DNA from: Cyclobacterium amurskyense
GTDB taxonomy: Bacteria; Bacteroidota; Bacteroidia; Cytophagales; Cyclobacteriaceae
Length of the DNA: 64,000 nt
Direction of reading: 5' to 3'
Assembly: GCF_001050135.1 (NCBI RefSeq)
Contig: NZ_CP012040.1
Span: forward strand, 2,391,001 to 2,455,000
Shown: positions 10,073 through 18,898 of the stretch, in pieces
Position numbering within the stretch: the first letter of the stretch is position 1
How the letters are laid out: the number at the start of each line of letters is the position of its first letter
Notes under the pieces: generated by a model
Told to the model about the DNA's origin: nothing
Databases searched by the model: none
The model's input: only the letters and a program-made list of their open reading frames with translations
Program-made: the position numbers and the translations under genes

Positions 10073-10930
10073 TTAAAGCACTTTATTGGTGAATTTGACC
10101 GATTCATCTACAAGAGCTGCTGCCCCTAAAATGGCAATGTCCTCATTTTGAGTTAAGTGAATTTTTAATTTTTTGAAAGATTCAGGATAAATAAAATTGC
10201 TAAAACTTTCTCGCATTGCATTTTCAAAATAGGGAAATGCATTGGCTACGGAGCCTCCTATTACTATGGCTTCCGGGTCATAAGTATACATGACCACTTG
10301 GACAGCAGCACCAAAGTGACGGCCAAAATCATTCCATTGGACCAAGGCCTCTTTGTCTCCATTTTTGGCTGCAGTAAAGGCGTCTAAGGCCGTCGTTCCG
10401 TACTCCGCACTAAAGAAATTTCCACTTGCATAATACTCTATATTATGTTTGAGGTAGGGTAGTAACCCTATTTCTCCAGCTCCACAGTTTATGCCAGCAT
10501 AAAGCTTGTTTCCGATGATGATCCCAGAGCCCAGTCCAGTTCCAATGGACATACCTACCATATTACGGTATTTTTTTCCCATTCCAAATTTATGTTCACC
10601 AATTGCAAAACAATTGACATCATTATTTACAAAAACGGGGAGATTAAACTCTTCTTCCAGAATGTCTTTCAATGCTACCTTCTTCCATGAAGGAATATTA
10701 GTGACATTATAAACTATACCTCTTTCCACATCTACAACGGAAGGTACGCCAATACCTATTCCATCCACATTGTGAGCGGCTAATGGCTTAATAAATTGAA
10801 TGACCTGATCAAGTGTTGATTGAAGGTTGGTTTTTTCTTTCAAAAGCGCTTTTGTCTTATGAATGATTTTACCTTCCTGCTCTATACCTACCTGGATTTT
10901 CGTTCCTCCTAAATCTATTCCTATGTTCAT
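10073..10930 (-). CDS. ROK-family sugar kinase lacking the zinc motif
   Basis: A 285-residue ATP-dependent sugar kinase of the ROK family. The phosphate loop is 'GIDLGGTKIQVG' (residues 4-15), the catalytic Asp is in 'FVNNDVNCFAIGEH' (Asp-104), and 'GMSIGTGLGSGIIIG' (126-140) is the second phosphate-binding segment. The usual GHxxx...CxCGxxGC zinc site after 'GAGEIG' is missing; the chain reads GAGEIGLLPYL with no His or Cys cluster. It is the first gene of the minus arm, behind a good promoter, and should phosphorylate the imported sugar. Confidence 0.9.
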   Translation of the reverse strand: MNIGIDLGGTKIQVGIEQEGKIIHKTKALLKEKTNLQSTLDQVIQFIKPLAAHNVDGIGIGVPSVVDVERGIVYNVTNIPSWKKVALKDILEEEFNLPVFVNNDVNCFAIGEHKFGMGKKYRNMVGMSIGTGLGSGIIIGNKLYAGINCGAGEIGLLPYLKHNIEYYASGNFFSAEYGTTALDAFTAAKNGDKEALVQWNDFGRHFGAAVQVVMYTYDPEAIVIGGSVANAFPYFENAMRESFSNFIYPESFKKLKIHLTQNEDIAILGAAALVDESVKFTNKVL

Positions 10931-10967
10931 TTTAACTAAGTCGGGTATTTTAAAAAAAAATCAACGA

Positions 10968-10999
10968 CAAAGATATTTTAATTTTAACCTTTTAACAAC
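10968..10999 (-). promoter_or_regulatory. Bacteroidota-type promoter for the ROK kinase operon
   Basis: On the minus strand a GTTG (-33 box) is followed after 20 nt by TATCTTTG, a perfect TAnnTTTG -7 box, 38 nt before the kinase ATG. The rest of the 482-bp divergent gap 10931-11412 is AT-rich. I see no clear operator, RNA gene or ORF in it, although the regulator probably binds here. Confidence 0.65.
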
Positions 11000-11412
11000 T
11001 TTACCTGTAAGTTTGAGGTCAACTTTGGTTTTATTAACTAACTGAAATTCAGTATTTAATAAGTTGGTATCTGTGCTGTGATTCAGGAGTTATACTTGAA
11101 AAACCACGTTAGGGCTATTTGAGCCCTATTGTTTTTTTCCAATAGTCCAAAATAGGAAATCCTTGTAATGTAGTTAATGATTTTAAATAGAAAGAAGATT
11201 TCTAAAGAAAGAAGTAAGTGCCAAATAATATTATTACAGTCAGTTTGTGGTAAAAGTACTTTTTTAAAATAGTTCAAATTAACTAACCTGATATATTAAA
11301 ATATGAATTGATTCCTGTAAATAAAACTTACATAAAACACACAATTATTCTATTTAAGCAAGAAGATACTTATTTTAGAAACCTGATAATAAGATTAATA
11401 ATATCCTAAATA

Positions 11413-12663
11413 ATGAAAGAACGAAGAAGAAAAATCCTTGTAGTTTTTGGTTTATTTTTCCTGCTTGGATTACAAGTTGGAACACTAAGGGCCCAAGAAG
11501 AGCCTAGTGGAATCTACCTAACTTGGAAAGAAGACCCTACCAGCACCATTACAGTTGATTGGCACCTTAAAAATAGTGCAAGGCAATCATTACACTACCG
11601 CAAAAAAGGTAGCGAAAACTGGGAAAAATCTCCTAGTACGGTATTGGATTTTCCATTTTCAGATCGAAAAATTCATAGGGTGCATTTATCAGGACTCAGC
11701 GCAGACCAAGCCTATGAAGTTAAATTCGGAGGAAATGAAAAGGTCTACTATTTTAAGACCATGCCTAAAGATATTTCCAGAAACCCTATTCGGTTTGCTA
11801 TAGGAGGAGATACCATGCATGATCAGGAAGTGATGGAAAAAACCAACCGACAGGTTTTACCTTATAATCCAGATTTCATTATTATAGGTGGAGATCTAGC
11901 TTATGCCAACGGTGATGGGAAAAATGTAGATCGATGGTATTCATGGTTTGATGCCGTAAAGAAAACGTTGATTCAAGAAGATGGTAGATTAATTCCAATG
12001 ATGTTGGGAATAGGTAATCATGAAGTGAAAAGTGGTTTTAATGAGAAAGAAATTCCGGAGCACTTGAAAATTGAGAAGAGAAAAGAAAGTGCACCTTTTT
12101 ACTTTAATCTTTTTGCCTTTCCAGGACAGCCAGGTTATGGAGTGCTTGAATTTGGTGAATACTTGAGTTTTCTCTTTTTAGATTCAGACCATACCAATGC
12201 CATTGACGGTCCTCAAAAGGAATGGTTAAGAAGAGAACTTGCGGTTCAAAAGGAAAAAGAAACGGCCCATGTAATGGCCGTTTACCATGTTCCTGCCTAT
12301 CCTTCAGCGAGGTCGTTTACTGGAACTACCCAGACTAAGATTAGAGAACATTGGGTACCATTGTTTGAAAAGTCAAGCATGAAGTTGGCGTTTGAAAATC
12401 ATGACCATGCCTATAAACGTACTTATCCAATTAAAAATAACAATGTTGATGAAGATGGAATCGTTTATATAGGCGACGGATCTTGGGGAACAAGGCCTAG
12501 AACGGTCCATGACGCTGCTAGTACCTGGTACTTGGAGACTTCTCAATCTGTGAGGGCATTCACCTTAGTCACACTTCAAGGCTCAACTTATAACATTATT
12601 ACAGTAGATGAGGATGGAAAGATCATCGACAGTTATCCAAATAATCCATTGATAAAACCATGA
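11413..12663 (+). CDS. Secreted purple-acid-phosphatase-like metallophosphoesterase
   Basis: A 416-residue exported enzyme that should hydrolyse phosphomonoesters with a two-metal centre. A signal peptide covers about residues 1-28 (ending LRAQE) and a fibronectin-like purple acid phosphatase N-domain about 30-115. The catalytic domain carries the family blocks in order: 'GGDTMHD', 'GGDLAYANGD', 'GIGNHEV', 'VYHVPAYPS' and 'ENHDHAYKRTY'. Its stop overlaps the start of the next gene by 4 bp (ATGA), so the two are translationally coupled. It heads the plus arm of the sugar locus, perhaps to dephosphorylate a substituted glycan. Confidence 0.9.
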   Translation: MKERRRKILVVFGLFFLLGLQVGTLRAQEEPSGIYLTWKEDPTSTITVDWHLKNSARQSLHYRKKGSENWEKSPSTVLDFPFSDRKIHRVHLSGLSADQAYEVKFGGNEKVYYFKTMPKDISRNPIRFAIGGDTMHDQEVMEKTNRQVLPYNPDFIIIGGDLAYANGDGKNVDRWYSWFDAVKKTLIQEDGRLIPMMLGIGNHEVKSGFNEKEIPEHLKIEKRKESAPFYFNLFAFPGQPGYGVLEFGEYLSFLFLDSDHTNAIDGPQKEWLRRELAVQKEKETAHVMAVYHVPAYPSARSFTGTTQTKIREHWVPLFEKSSMKLAFENHDHAYKRTYPIKNNNVDEDGIVYIGDGSWGTRPRTVHDAASTWYLETSQSVRAFTLVTLQGSTYNIITVDEDGKIIDSYPNNPLIKP

Positions 12664-13760
12664 AAAATTCTCAAAAATTAATTAATAGTGCTTTATTCTC
12701 GTTCCTTATAATACTCAATTTTTCCTGTGGAGGAGGAAAATCAGAAGTGGTTGCAGAAAAAGCAGATAGTAATCAGGAAGTTAAACTTACCACAGTTGAT
12801 TATGAGCATATCTTTGGAGAGGATAGACCATTTGCCCAATGCCACGCGTCTACGATTACGGGACTAGGAGATGGTACTTATCTTTCTGCTTGGTTTGCCG
12901 GGTCTTATGAAAAACACAATGATGTTGGGATCTGGATTTCAAAAGGAAAACCTGGAAATTGGTCTGAACCTGAGCTTCTTGTAAAGGTAAGGAATGAACC
13001 CCACTGGAACCCTGTTTTATTCAATGCTCCTGACGGTAAAGTATACCTCTATTTTAAGGTAGGTAAAGAAATAGATTTTTGGGAAACTTGGGTTCAGTAT
13101 ACTGAAGATGGTGGAGAGACATGGTCTGAGGCTAAGGAATTGGTTCCTGGAGACAAAGGCGGACGTGGACCGGTTAGAAATCATATGTTGGTTTTATCTG
13201 ATGGTACATGGTTAGCTCCTGCTTCCGATGAGAAAAATAAAGTTTGGACAGTATTTGTAGACAGATCAGAAGATGGTGGTAAAACTTGGAATGCTACCGA
13301 GAAATTAGCCATGGATCGAACAGTGATTACTGAAGAAGGTGTCATTCAACCCGCAATGTGGGAATCCAAGCCTGGACATGTTCACATGTTGATGCGAAGT
13401 AGTTCGGGAAATATCTGTCGTTCTGATTCGGAAGATTATGGAAAAACCTGGTCTGAAGTTAAAGAGATTGAATTGCCAAATAACAACAGTGGGATTGATG
13501 TTGCTCATATTGAAGGTGAAAAAATCGCTTTAATTTATAATCCTGTGGCTGAAAACTGGGGAGACCGATTCCCGATTTCAATTGCCGTTTCTGAAGACAA
13601 TGGTAAGACCTGGCCTTTGAAATTTGAAATTGAGAAAGGATCTGGAGATGATGAACTTTCTTATCCAGCCATGTTCTATGAAGATGGACATTTGGTCGCC
13701 TGTTACACTTGGAACCGACAAACTGTTGCTTTTTGGAAAGGTAAACTTGAAGGGATTTAA
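12660..13760 (+). CDS. Sialidase/BNR-repeat lipoprotein
   Basis: A 366-residue lipoprotein (lipidated Cys-23 in 'NFSCGGGKS') with a six-bladed sialidase-type beta-propeller. At least four Asp-box turns are visible: 'TEDGGETW', 'SEDGGKTW', 'SEDYGKTW' and 'SEDNGKTW'. The first blade has 'CHASTITGLGDGTYLSAWF', shared in pattern with the second BNR protein encoded downstream. The BNR_2 group contains exo-sialidases, other glycosidases and uncharacterised members, so a sialic acid substrate is not proven. Coupled to the phosphatase gene by a 4-bp overlap. Confidence 0.82.
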   Translation: MKNSQKLINSALFSFLIILNFSCGGGKSEVVAEKADSNQEVKLTTVDYEHIFGEDRPFAQCHASTITGLGDGTYLSAWFAGSYEKHNDVGIWISKGKPGNWSEPELLVKVRNEPHWNPVLFNAPDGKVYLYFKVGKEIDFWETWVQYTEDGGETWSEAKELVPGDKGGRGPVRNHMLVLSDGTWLAPASDEKNKVWTVFVDRSEDGGKTWNATEKLAMDRTVITEEGVIQPAMWESKPGHVHMLMRSSSGNICRSDSEDYGKTWSEVKEIELPNNNSGIDVAHIEGEKIALIYNPVAENWGDRFPISIAVSEDNGKTWPLKFEIEKGSGDDELSYPAMFYEDGHLVACYTWNRQTVAFWKGKLEGI

Positions 13761-13773
13761 TTCTTTGCAAATT

Positions 13774-14823
13774 ATGAGAACTACTATCTGGGTATTGTTA
13801 CTATTAGCATTATCCTACCAACCGTTATTTAGCCAACAGGAAATGACATACGCTGAGAGATTAGGTTTTCCGGCAGGAAAAAAAGTGGTCATCTTTCATG
13901 TAGATGACGCAGGGATGTCTTTTGAGTCTAATGAGGGGGCAATTAAGTCCATCAAGGAAGGTGTTGCAACATCCTGTAGTATCATGATGCCTTGTCCCTG
14001 GGCTGCTAGTTTTGTAAAAAAAGCATTGGATGAACCCATGGATGCTGGATTGCACCTGACCTTAACCTCGGAATGGAAACATTACAGATGGCCTCCTGTA
14101 GCAGGAAAGGCTGCTGTACCTGGTCTTGTCGATGAGGAAGGGGCCCTTTGGGCCTCAGTGGAAGAGGTAATTGCCAATGCTACACCCGATGAAGTAGAAA
14201 TAGAAATTCGTGCTCAAATTGATCGCGCATTATCATTAGGTCTAAATCCAACCCATATGGATAGCCATATGGGAACCTTATTCTATCATGGACCTTTTCT
14301 AGAACGCTATATAAAGGTGGGGATGGAATATGGTATTCCAGTTATGTTTCCTGGTGGAATCAATAAGTTGCTTGGTCTTTCTATGAATAATAACATGATC
14401 AAGCGTTTGAAAAAGGAAGGCAAATACAAAGAAGGAATGGAATTGCCTAGCAATGCACTTATGGATAAGGCCCCGATGATAGGCAAACAAATATGGGCTG
14501 CTGGTTTGCCAGTATTGGATGACTTGCACACCATAAGTGGCAATTGGTCCCCGGATCATGAAGTTGATGATGAAGGATTGGGTGCTTATAAGGTTGAGAA
14601 ATGCAAAGAACTTTTGACTGCAATGGAACCAGGATTGGCCATGGTGATTGTTCACAGCAATGGTGATACGAAAACATTTGACAGAATTAGTGGGTCTGGA
14701 AAATCAAGGTATGCAGACATGCTGGCCATGACGTCTCCAGAACTACAAAAGTTCATAGAAAAGGAAGGGATTGTATTAACTACATGGGCTGAAGTCATGG
14801 AAAGAAGAAAAAAAATCAAATGA
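13774..14823 (+). CDS. Secreted ChbG/YdjC-family carbohydrate deacetylase
   Basis: A 349-residue exported enzyme. The start is set at the ATG at 13774, 13 bp after the upstream stop, because it opens a clear signal peptide (MRTTIWVLLLLALSYQPLFSQ); an ATG 50 codons earlier overlaps the upstream gene and is rejected. Family marks are the metal-binding 'HVDDAGMS' near the N-terminus, 'LHLTLTSEW', and 'PTHMDSHMG', whose His residues complete the site. ChbG enzymes remove N-acetyl groups from chito-oligosaccharides, which fits an amino-sugar locus. The stop overlaps the next ATG by 4 bp. Confidence 0.9.
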   Translation: MRTTIWVLLLLALSYQPLFSQQEMTYAERLGFPAGKKVVIFHVDDAGMSFESNEGAIKSIKEGVATSCSIMMPCPWAASFVKKALDEPMDAGLHLTLTSEWKHYRWPPVAGKAAVPGLVDEEGALWASVEEVIANATPDEVEIEIRAQIDRALSLGLNPTHMDSHMGTLFYHGPFLERYIKVGMEYGIPVMFPGGINKLLGLSMNNNMIKRLKKEGKYKEGMELPSNALMDKAPMIGKQIWAAGLPVLDDLHTISGNWSPDHEVDDEGLGAYKVEKCKELLTAMEPGLAMVIVHSNGDTKTFDRISGSGKSRYADMLAMTSPELQKFIEKEGIVLTTWAEVMERRKKIK

Positions 14824-16001
14824 AAAAAATAATATTTATTGGATTGTTCTTGCTGAATCTTCCAGCTTTTGGTCAATACATAGCCAAAGATAAAGTAGTG
14901 GAGTCTGAAACCCTTATTTTCCCTCTTCAAAACAACCATGTTCATGGCAGTAGCATTGTATCCCTGCCCAATGGCGATTTATTAACAGCATGGTTTGAAG
15001 GCTCCGGTGAAAGAAAAGCAGATGATGTTCGTATAATGGGGGCCAGGTTGAGGAAAAATGACAGTCAGTGGGGAGAGCCCTTTTTGTTGGCGGATACACC
15101 CAATTTGCCAGACTGTAATCCTGTTCTTTTTTTAAACCAGGAAGGAAAGCTTTTTTTGGTTTGGATAGCCGTTCAAGCCAATAAATGGGAGCAGTCCATA
15201 TTACGTTTGAGAACCAGCACAAGTTATGACAATGCAGGGGCTCCGATATGGAGTTGGCAAGATAATATCCTTCTTAAACCTGGCGAGGAATTTCACCAAG
15301 AAGTGGTGAAGCGCTTTGAGGAGTTGCCATCCAATAAGGCCGGATGGTCTGAGTATGCCCCACTTTATGATGATATGATCATAGATGCTAGTAAAGACAG
15401 TAAAAAATCAAGTATCGGGTGGATGACAAGGATTAAGCCACTTGTACTCAGTTCAGGGAGAATATTATTGCCCCTTTACTCAGATGGCTTTAACTTTTCT
15501 TTGACAGCCATTTCTGATGATGATGGTGAAACATGGACTCCCAGTAAGCCTATTGTGGGTCGAGGCCCCATTCAACCAGCATTGGCCCAAAGAAAAAATG
15601 GCGAAATAATGGCAATAATGAGGGACAGTGGTGATGCACCCACAAGGCTGCATAAAAGCTATTCCACAGATGAAGGGATGACCTGGACTTCAAGTGAAAA
15701 GTCAAGTATTCCCAATACTGCTAGTGTGGAGCTTTTGGTTTTGGACAATGGGCTATGGCTTTTTCTAGGTAATGACATTGATGATGGCCGCTATCGCCTT
15801 TCCTTGTACTTGTCTTCAGATGAGGGCAAAACCTGGAGTAGCAAAATTTATTTAGAGGATGAGAAAAAGGATTTTGGGGGCTTTTCGTATCCTTCACTTA
15901 TTCAGGATACGAATGGAATGGTTCACATCACTTATTCCTATCATCTCGATAAAGGAGGAAAATCAATTAAATATGTAAAAATCAATCCAAAAAATTTCTG
16001 A
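14820..16001 (+). CDS. Second secreted sialidase/BNR-repeat protein
   Basis: A 393-residue exported beta-propeller with signal peptide MKKIIFIGLFLLNLPAFGQ and Asp-box turns 'ISDDDGETW', 'STDEGMTW' and 'SSDEGKTW'. Blade 1 'HGSSIVSLPNGDLLTAWFEG' matches the pattern in the first BNR protein, and 'GRGPIQPALAQRKNGE' is shared with the BNR_2 group. It is distantly paralogous to that protein, not a recent duplicate, so the two probably act on different linkages. Last gene of the four coupled genes starting at 11413; a 293-bp gap follows. Confidence 0.82.
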   Translation: MKKIIFIGLFLLNLPAFGQYIAKDKVVESETLIFPLQNNHVHGSSIVSLPNGDLLTAWFEGSGERKADDVRIMGARLRKNDSQWGEPFLLADTPNLPDCNPVLFLNQEGKLFLVWIAVQANKWEQSILRLRTSTSYDNAGAPIWSWQDNILLKPGEEFHQEVVKRFEELPSNKAGWSEYAPLYDDMIIDASKDSKKSSIGWMTRIKPLVLSSGRILLPLYSDGFNFSLTAISDDDGETWTPSKPIVGRGPIQPALAQRKNGEIMAIMRDSGDAPTRLHKSYSTDEGMTWTSSEKSSIPNTASVELLVLDNGLWLFLGNDIDDGRYRLSLYLSSDEGKTWSSKIYLEDEKKDFGGFSYPSLIQDTNGMVHITYSYHLDKGGKSIKYVKINPKNF

Positions 16002-16104
16002 TTGAAGTAGCCCATCTTAAAAAAAAAATTGTATTACAATTAACTGAGTCACTTACTTGTCATGAGTAAGATGAATTCGGCTTTAGTAGTTAGGTTAGGT
16101 AAGT

Positions 16105-16140
16105 TTTGTCCGCTCATGTTTTTACAACGGGGCGGACAAA
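16105..16140 (+). terminator. Possible terminator or structured 3' end
   Basis: TTTGTCCGC paired with GCGGACAAA (9 bp, 18-nt loop), followed by TTTATTTATT. It lies 104 bp after the BNR gene stop. The T-tract is interrupted, so it is a weak terminator at best. Confidence 0.4.
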
Positions 16141-16181
16141 TTTATTTATTGGCATTCTTAATCTGTGGTATACAAGAAAGT

Positions 16182-16213
16182 TCGTAATAGGAGGTCTTTT
16201 GCTACTTCGGGTT
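16182..16213 (+). repeat. Decayed right end of the dispersed element
   Basis: TCGTAATAGGAGGTCTTTTG followed by CTACTTCGGGTT matches the right terminus of the full element (CGTAATAGAATGTCTATTGC, then ATATTTCGGGTT) with about seven changes. It lies in the 293-bp gap before the first 747-residue gene. Confidence 0.5.
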
Positions 16214-16294
16214 AAAGCTAAAACAACTATTATGAGTCCGCCAGAATGGCAATTATGATTCATCCGTTTATTTTATCAACCATATAATTTTACA

Positions 16295-18538
16295 ATGAAA
16301 TACATACAGTCAAAGCTTCTTGTTGTTATAGGATTGCTTATGGGCTTGACAGCAGTTCATGGCCAACATTTGCCAACAAGCAACCATAGAACCCATCAGG
16401 ACATTCCTTTTATCCAGGAATACAGCGTCAAATACTATTCATCAGATGATACAGGAGACCTTAAAAAGGTTTATTCCGACAGGAACGGAACGGTTCAGGT
16501 ATTAGGGGAAAAATGGCTACTAAGAACTCATGCAGGTGCCTTTTTGTACCCCGGAAGTTTTACCGCTGACAAGACCTACCTGGCGATGAAGGATAAAAAC
16601 GTCAGAAATATTACCACAGTAGAGAACCAGTTTGTTTACCTGGATGATAAAGCTGTTTTTAGCAATGCCTGGGCAGGAAGTCTTTACCTAAAGCATGGGC
16701 TTTCTGGGGCTGTAAATTTTGCTCACGGAGAAGATTTCTCTTTTTTAGTTTCTAATGGAAGTACCATTCACCTAGTAAATAAAGAAGGCGTAAGCTATAA
16801 AGGGAAAATCAGTGGTTCACCGGTAATTGGTATTACCTATGACAAGAACTCAGGAAATTATTACTTATTGGCTGAAAATAAACTAATGTCTTTTTCAGCT
16901 TCCAGTAAAAAGCTAGACATCCTTACCGAAGGAACAGGATTCACAAGTTTTGCACTTCGTGAGGGCAAGAATAAAATTGCCATTGGAACAACAGATGGCT
17001 ATTTTGAGTGGAACCTGCTTTCAAACAAGCAAGAAGGAAGTAAAAACAAAGCATTGCCTTGGCCCTCCCTGACCAGCCTTGTAGAGATCAATGGTCTATT
17101 ATGGTTTGGTTCAGAGCAAGGTGCATTTATGCAAAAAGAAGATGGGAAGTTTAACTACTACTTAGGAGAAAGGTGGTTGCCAGGAGATAAAGTGCTTCAT
17201 ATCAGCCAAAAGAATGAAGATGAGATATTGATCTTGACAGATAAAGGTCTTGCTAAACTGGTATTTATGTCTCAGACCTTGGCAGAAAAGGCTATTTTTT
17301 ATAGAAATCAAGTAAGAGACAGACATATCCGCCATGGATTCAATGCTACATTGGTTCAAATGGAAAAAGGCAATATTAATAGTGGTCGAATAAAGGATTC
17401 CGACAATGATGGGCTTTGGACTTCCATGTATTTGGGAGCTGAGGCATTCCGTTATGTTACCACTGGATCTGCTGATGCTTTGCAAAATATGAAAGAGTCA
17501 TTGGATGCTATGGAAAGACTTTATACCATCAATGACATCGAAGGTTTTCCTGCCAGGTCTTTTTCAAGAAGTGGATTTAAGGATCAGTTGGGAGGCTCTG
17601 TGCATTGGCAAGATGCATCTGATCCGGAATGGGTATGGAAGGCTACTACCAGTAGTGATGAAGTGATCGGACATGTTTTTGTTTTTGGTGTAATTGCAGA
17701 ATTGGTAGACAATGAAGCTTTGCGTCAGCAGGCCATAGGTTTATTGGATCAGCTTATGACCCATATCGTTGAAAATGATTGGTACCTAATAGATTTTGAT
17801 GGTAAACATACAACTTGGGGCAGATGGAATCCGGAATATGTAAATGGATTTCCTACCATGGTAGGGGACAGAAAACTAAATTCCTCTAATATCATCGCCA
17901 TGTTGCAAACAGCCTATCACTTTACAGGCAAAGAAGTTTATAAAAAAGAAGCATACAAGTTAATGGACAAGCATGGTTATCTTGAAAACCTAATGCGTCC
18001 AATGGAAGGAATAGGCAAAGCTGAAGAAGGAAGTGATGATTGGGCCGCGATGTTGTCTGAGTCTTGGAACCATTCCGATGATGAGATGTACTTCCTGGGC
18101 TATTGGGGCTTGTATAGATATGCATTTACTGAAGAGCTAAAAGAAAAATACAGGATAGCCATTCTGGATCACTGGGAAGCTGAGCGGCCTGAGAAAGATG
18201 GACTTTGGAATATTTTTGGGGCTTTGGTTGACAGAGAAAACTTTGACTTGGAAGAAGCTGTTTGGTACCTTCAGGAATATCCTTTGGATATGATTAGTTG
18301 GAACGTTAAAAACAGTCATCGTAAGGACATTGAGTTGCTAGAACCGAATTTCAGAAATCAGTCCACTAAAGAAGTTCTTCCTCCAGATGAATTGAAATTG
18401 AGAAGACACAATGGCAATAGGTTTGATCTTGACGGAGGAAACAACGGAAAAGAGGAGTATAGTGCTGGAGACATTTGGCTTTTACCTTATTGGATGGGAA
18501 GGTACCTGAATGTTATTAGTGAACCCCTTCCCGAATAG
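16295..18538 (+). CDS. Secreted 747-residue two-domain protein, copy 1
   Basis: An exported protein with signal peptide 'MKYIQSKLLVVIGLLMGLTAVHGQ'-like sequence. Residues about 30-335 are repetitive beta-strand sequence suggesting a propeller. Residues about 340-747 are helical and rich in Trp, Asp and Glu ('DSDNDGLWTSMYLGAEAFRY', 'SSDEVIGHVF', 'GRWNPEYVNG', 'ESWNHSDDEMYFLGYWGLY'), resembling an (alpha/alpha)6-barrel of the kind found in polysaccharide lyases and unsaturated glucuronyl hydrolases. I do not recognise a named family and call no catalytic residue. It sits between the sialidase-like genes and murQ, so glycan processing is likely. Copy 2 follows 360 bp downstream. Confidence 0.85.
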   Translation: MKYIQSKLLVVIGLLMGLTAVHGQHLPTSNHRTHQDIPFIQEYSVKYYSSDDTGDLKKVYSDRNGTVQVLGEKWLLRTHAGAFLYPGSFTADKTYLAMKDKNVRNITTVENQFVYLDDKAVFSNAWAGSLYLKHGLSGAVNFAHGEDFSFLVSNGSTIHLVNKEGVSYKGKISGSPVIGITYDKNSGNYYLLAENKLMSFSASSKKLDILTEGTGFTSFALREGKNKIAIGTTDGYFEWNLLSNKQEGSKNKALPWPSLTSLVEINGLLWFGSEQGAFMQKEDGKFNYYLGERWLPGDKVLHISQKNEDEILILTDKGLAKLVFMSQTLAEKAIFYRNQVRDRHIRHGFNATLVQMEKGNINSGRIKDSDNDGLWTSMYLGAEAFRYVTTGSADALQNMKESLDAMERLYTINDIEGFPARSFSRSGFKDQLGGSVHWQDASDPEWVWKATTSSDEVIGHVFVFGVIAELVDNEALRQQAIGLLDQLMTHIVENDWYLIDFDGKHTTWGRWNPEYVNGFPTMVGDRKLNSSNIIAMLQTAYHFTGKEVYKKEAYKLMDKHGYLENLMRPMEGIGKAEEGSDDWAAMLSESWNHSDDEMYFLGYWGLYRYAFTEELKEKYRIAILDHWEAERPEKDGLWNIFGALVDRENFDLEEAVWYLQEYPLDMISWNVKNSHRKDIELLEPNFRNQSTKEVLPPDELKLRRHNGNRFDLDGGNNGKEEYSAGDIWLLPYWMGRYLNVISEPLPE

Positions 18539-18594
18539 GTAAAGAATACACAGGGGCTATTTTCTAGGAAATGGCTTATCCTATACCCATTCAG

Positions 18595-18633
18595 CCCGAA
18601 ATAAGCAATAACAGAACTACTGCTTATTTCGGG
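18595..18633. repeat. Miniature palindrome made of two terminal repeats of the dispersed element
   Basis: CCCGAAATAAGCA and TGCTTATTTCGGG form a perfect 13-bp inverted repeat around a 13-nt loop. Each arm matches the terminus of the 217-bp element (TTTAACCCGAAATAGGC). It lies 57 bp after copy 1 and could fold in RNA from either strand, but no T-tract follows. The remaining bases of the 360-bp gap hold a weak hairpin (CTTGAG/CTCAAG near 18744) and the 18-bp leader shared by both copies. Confidence 0.7.
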
Positions 18634-18898
18634 TTAAAATAGTCCATCTATAATTAAATGCGGTATTACTAAAGAGTGGTTCATTTGTCTTTTAATTCCA
18701 AATAGACCCACTCGAAAAATGCATTAATGCTTTATAATCCTGTCTTGAGTTTTCTCAAGAAGGGATTCCATCACATTAAAAAGTAACTATTGCATATTTC
18801 AAATTCAAGCATTGGGGTAGCCGACTTAGTAGGTCGTTTCGTTAATTTATAAGAGCTTGAATAACCAGTCTACTATTTATATACCATATAATTTTACA

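Noticed and set aside
11083..11277. Minus-strand ORF of 64 codons in the divergent gap
   Set aside because: Low-complexity, no start signal, lies in a promoter region.
13624..13773. Upstream ATG extending the deacetylase by 50 codons
   Set aside because: The extension overlaps the BNR gene in another frame and would bury the signal peptide inside the protein.
14299..14677. Three minus-strand ORFs inside the deacetylase gene
   Set aside because: Antisense shadows with Cys/His/Pro-rich random composition.
18857..18898. Upstream ATG extending 747-residue copy 2 by 14 codons
   Set aside because: Copy 1 has no such extension and the signal peptide starts at 18899.
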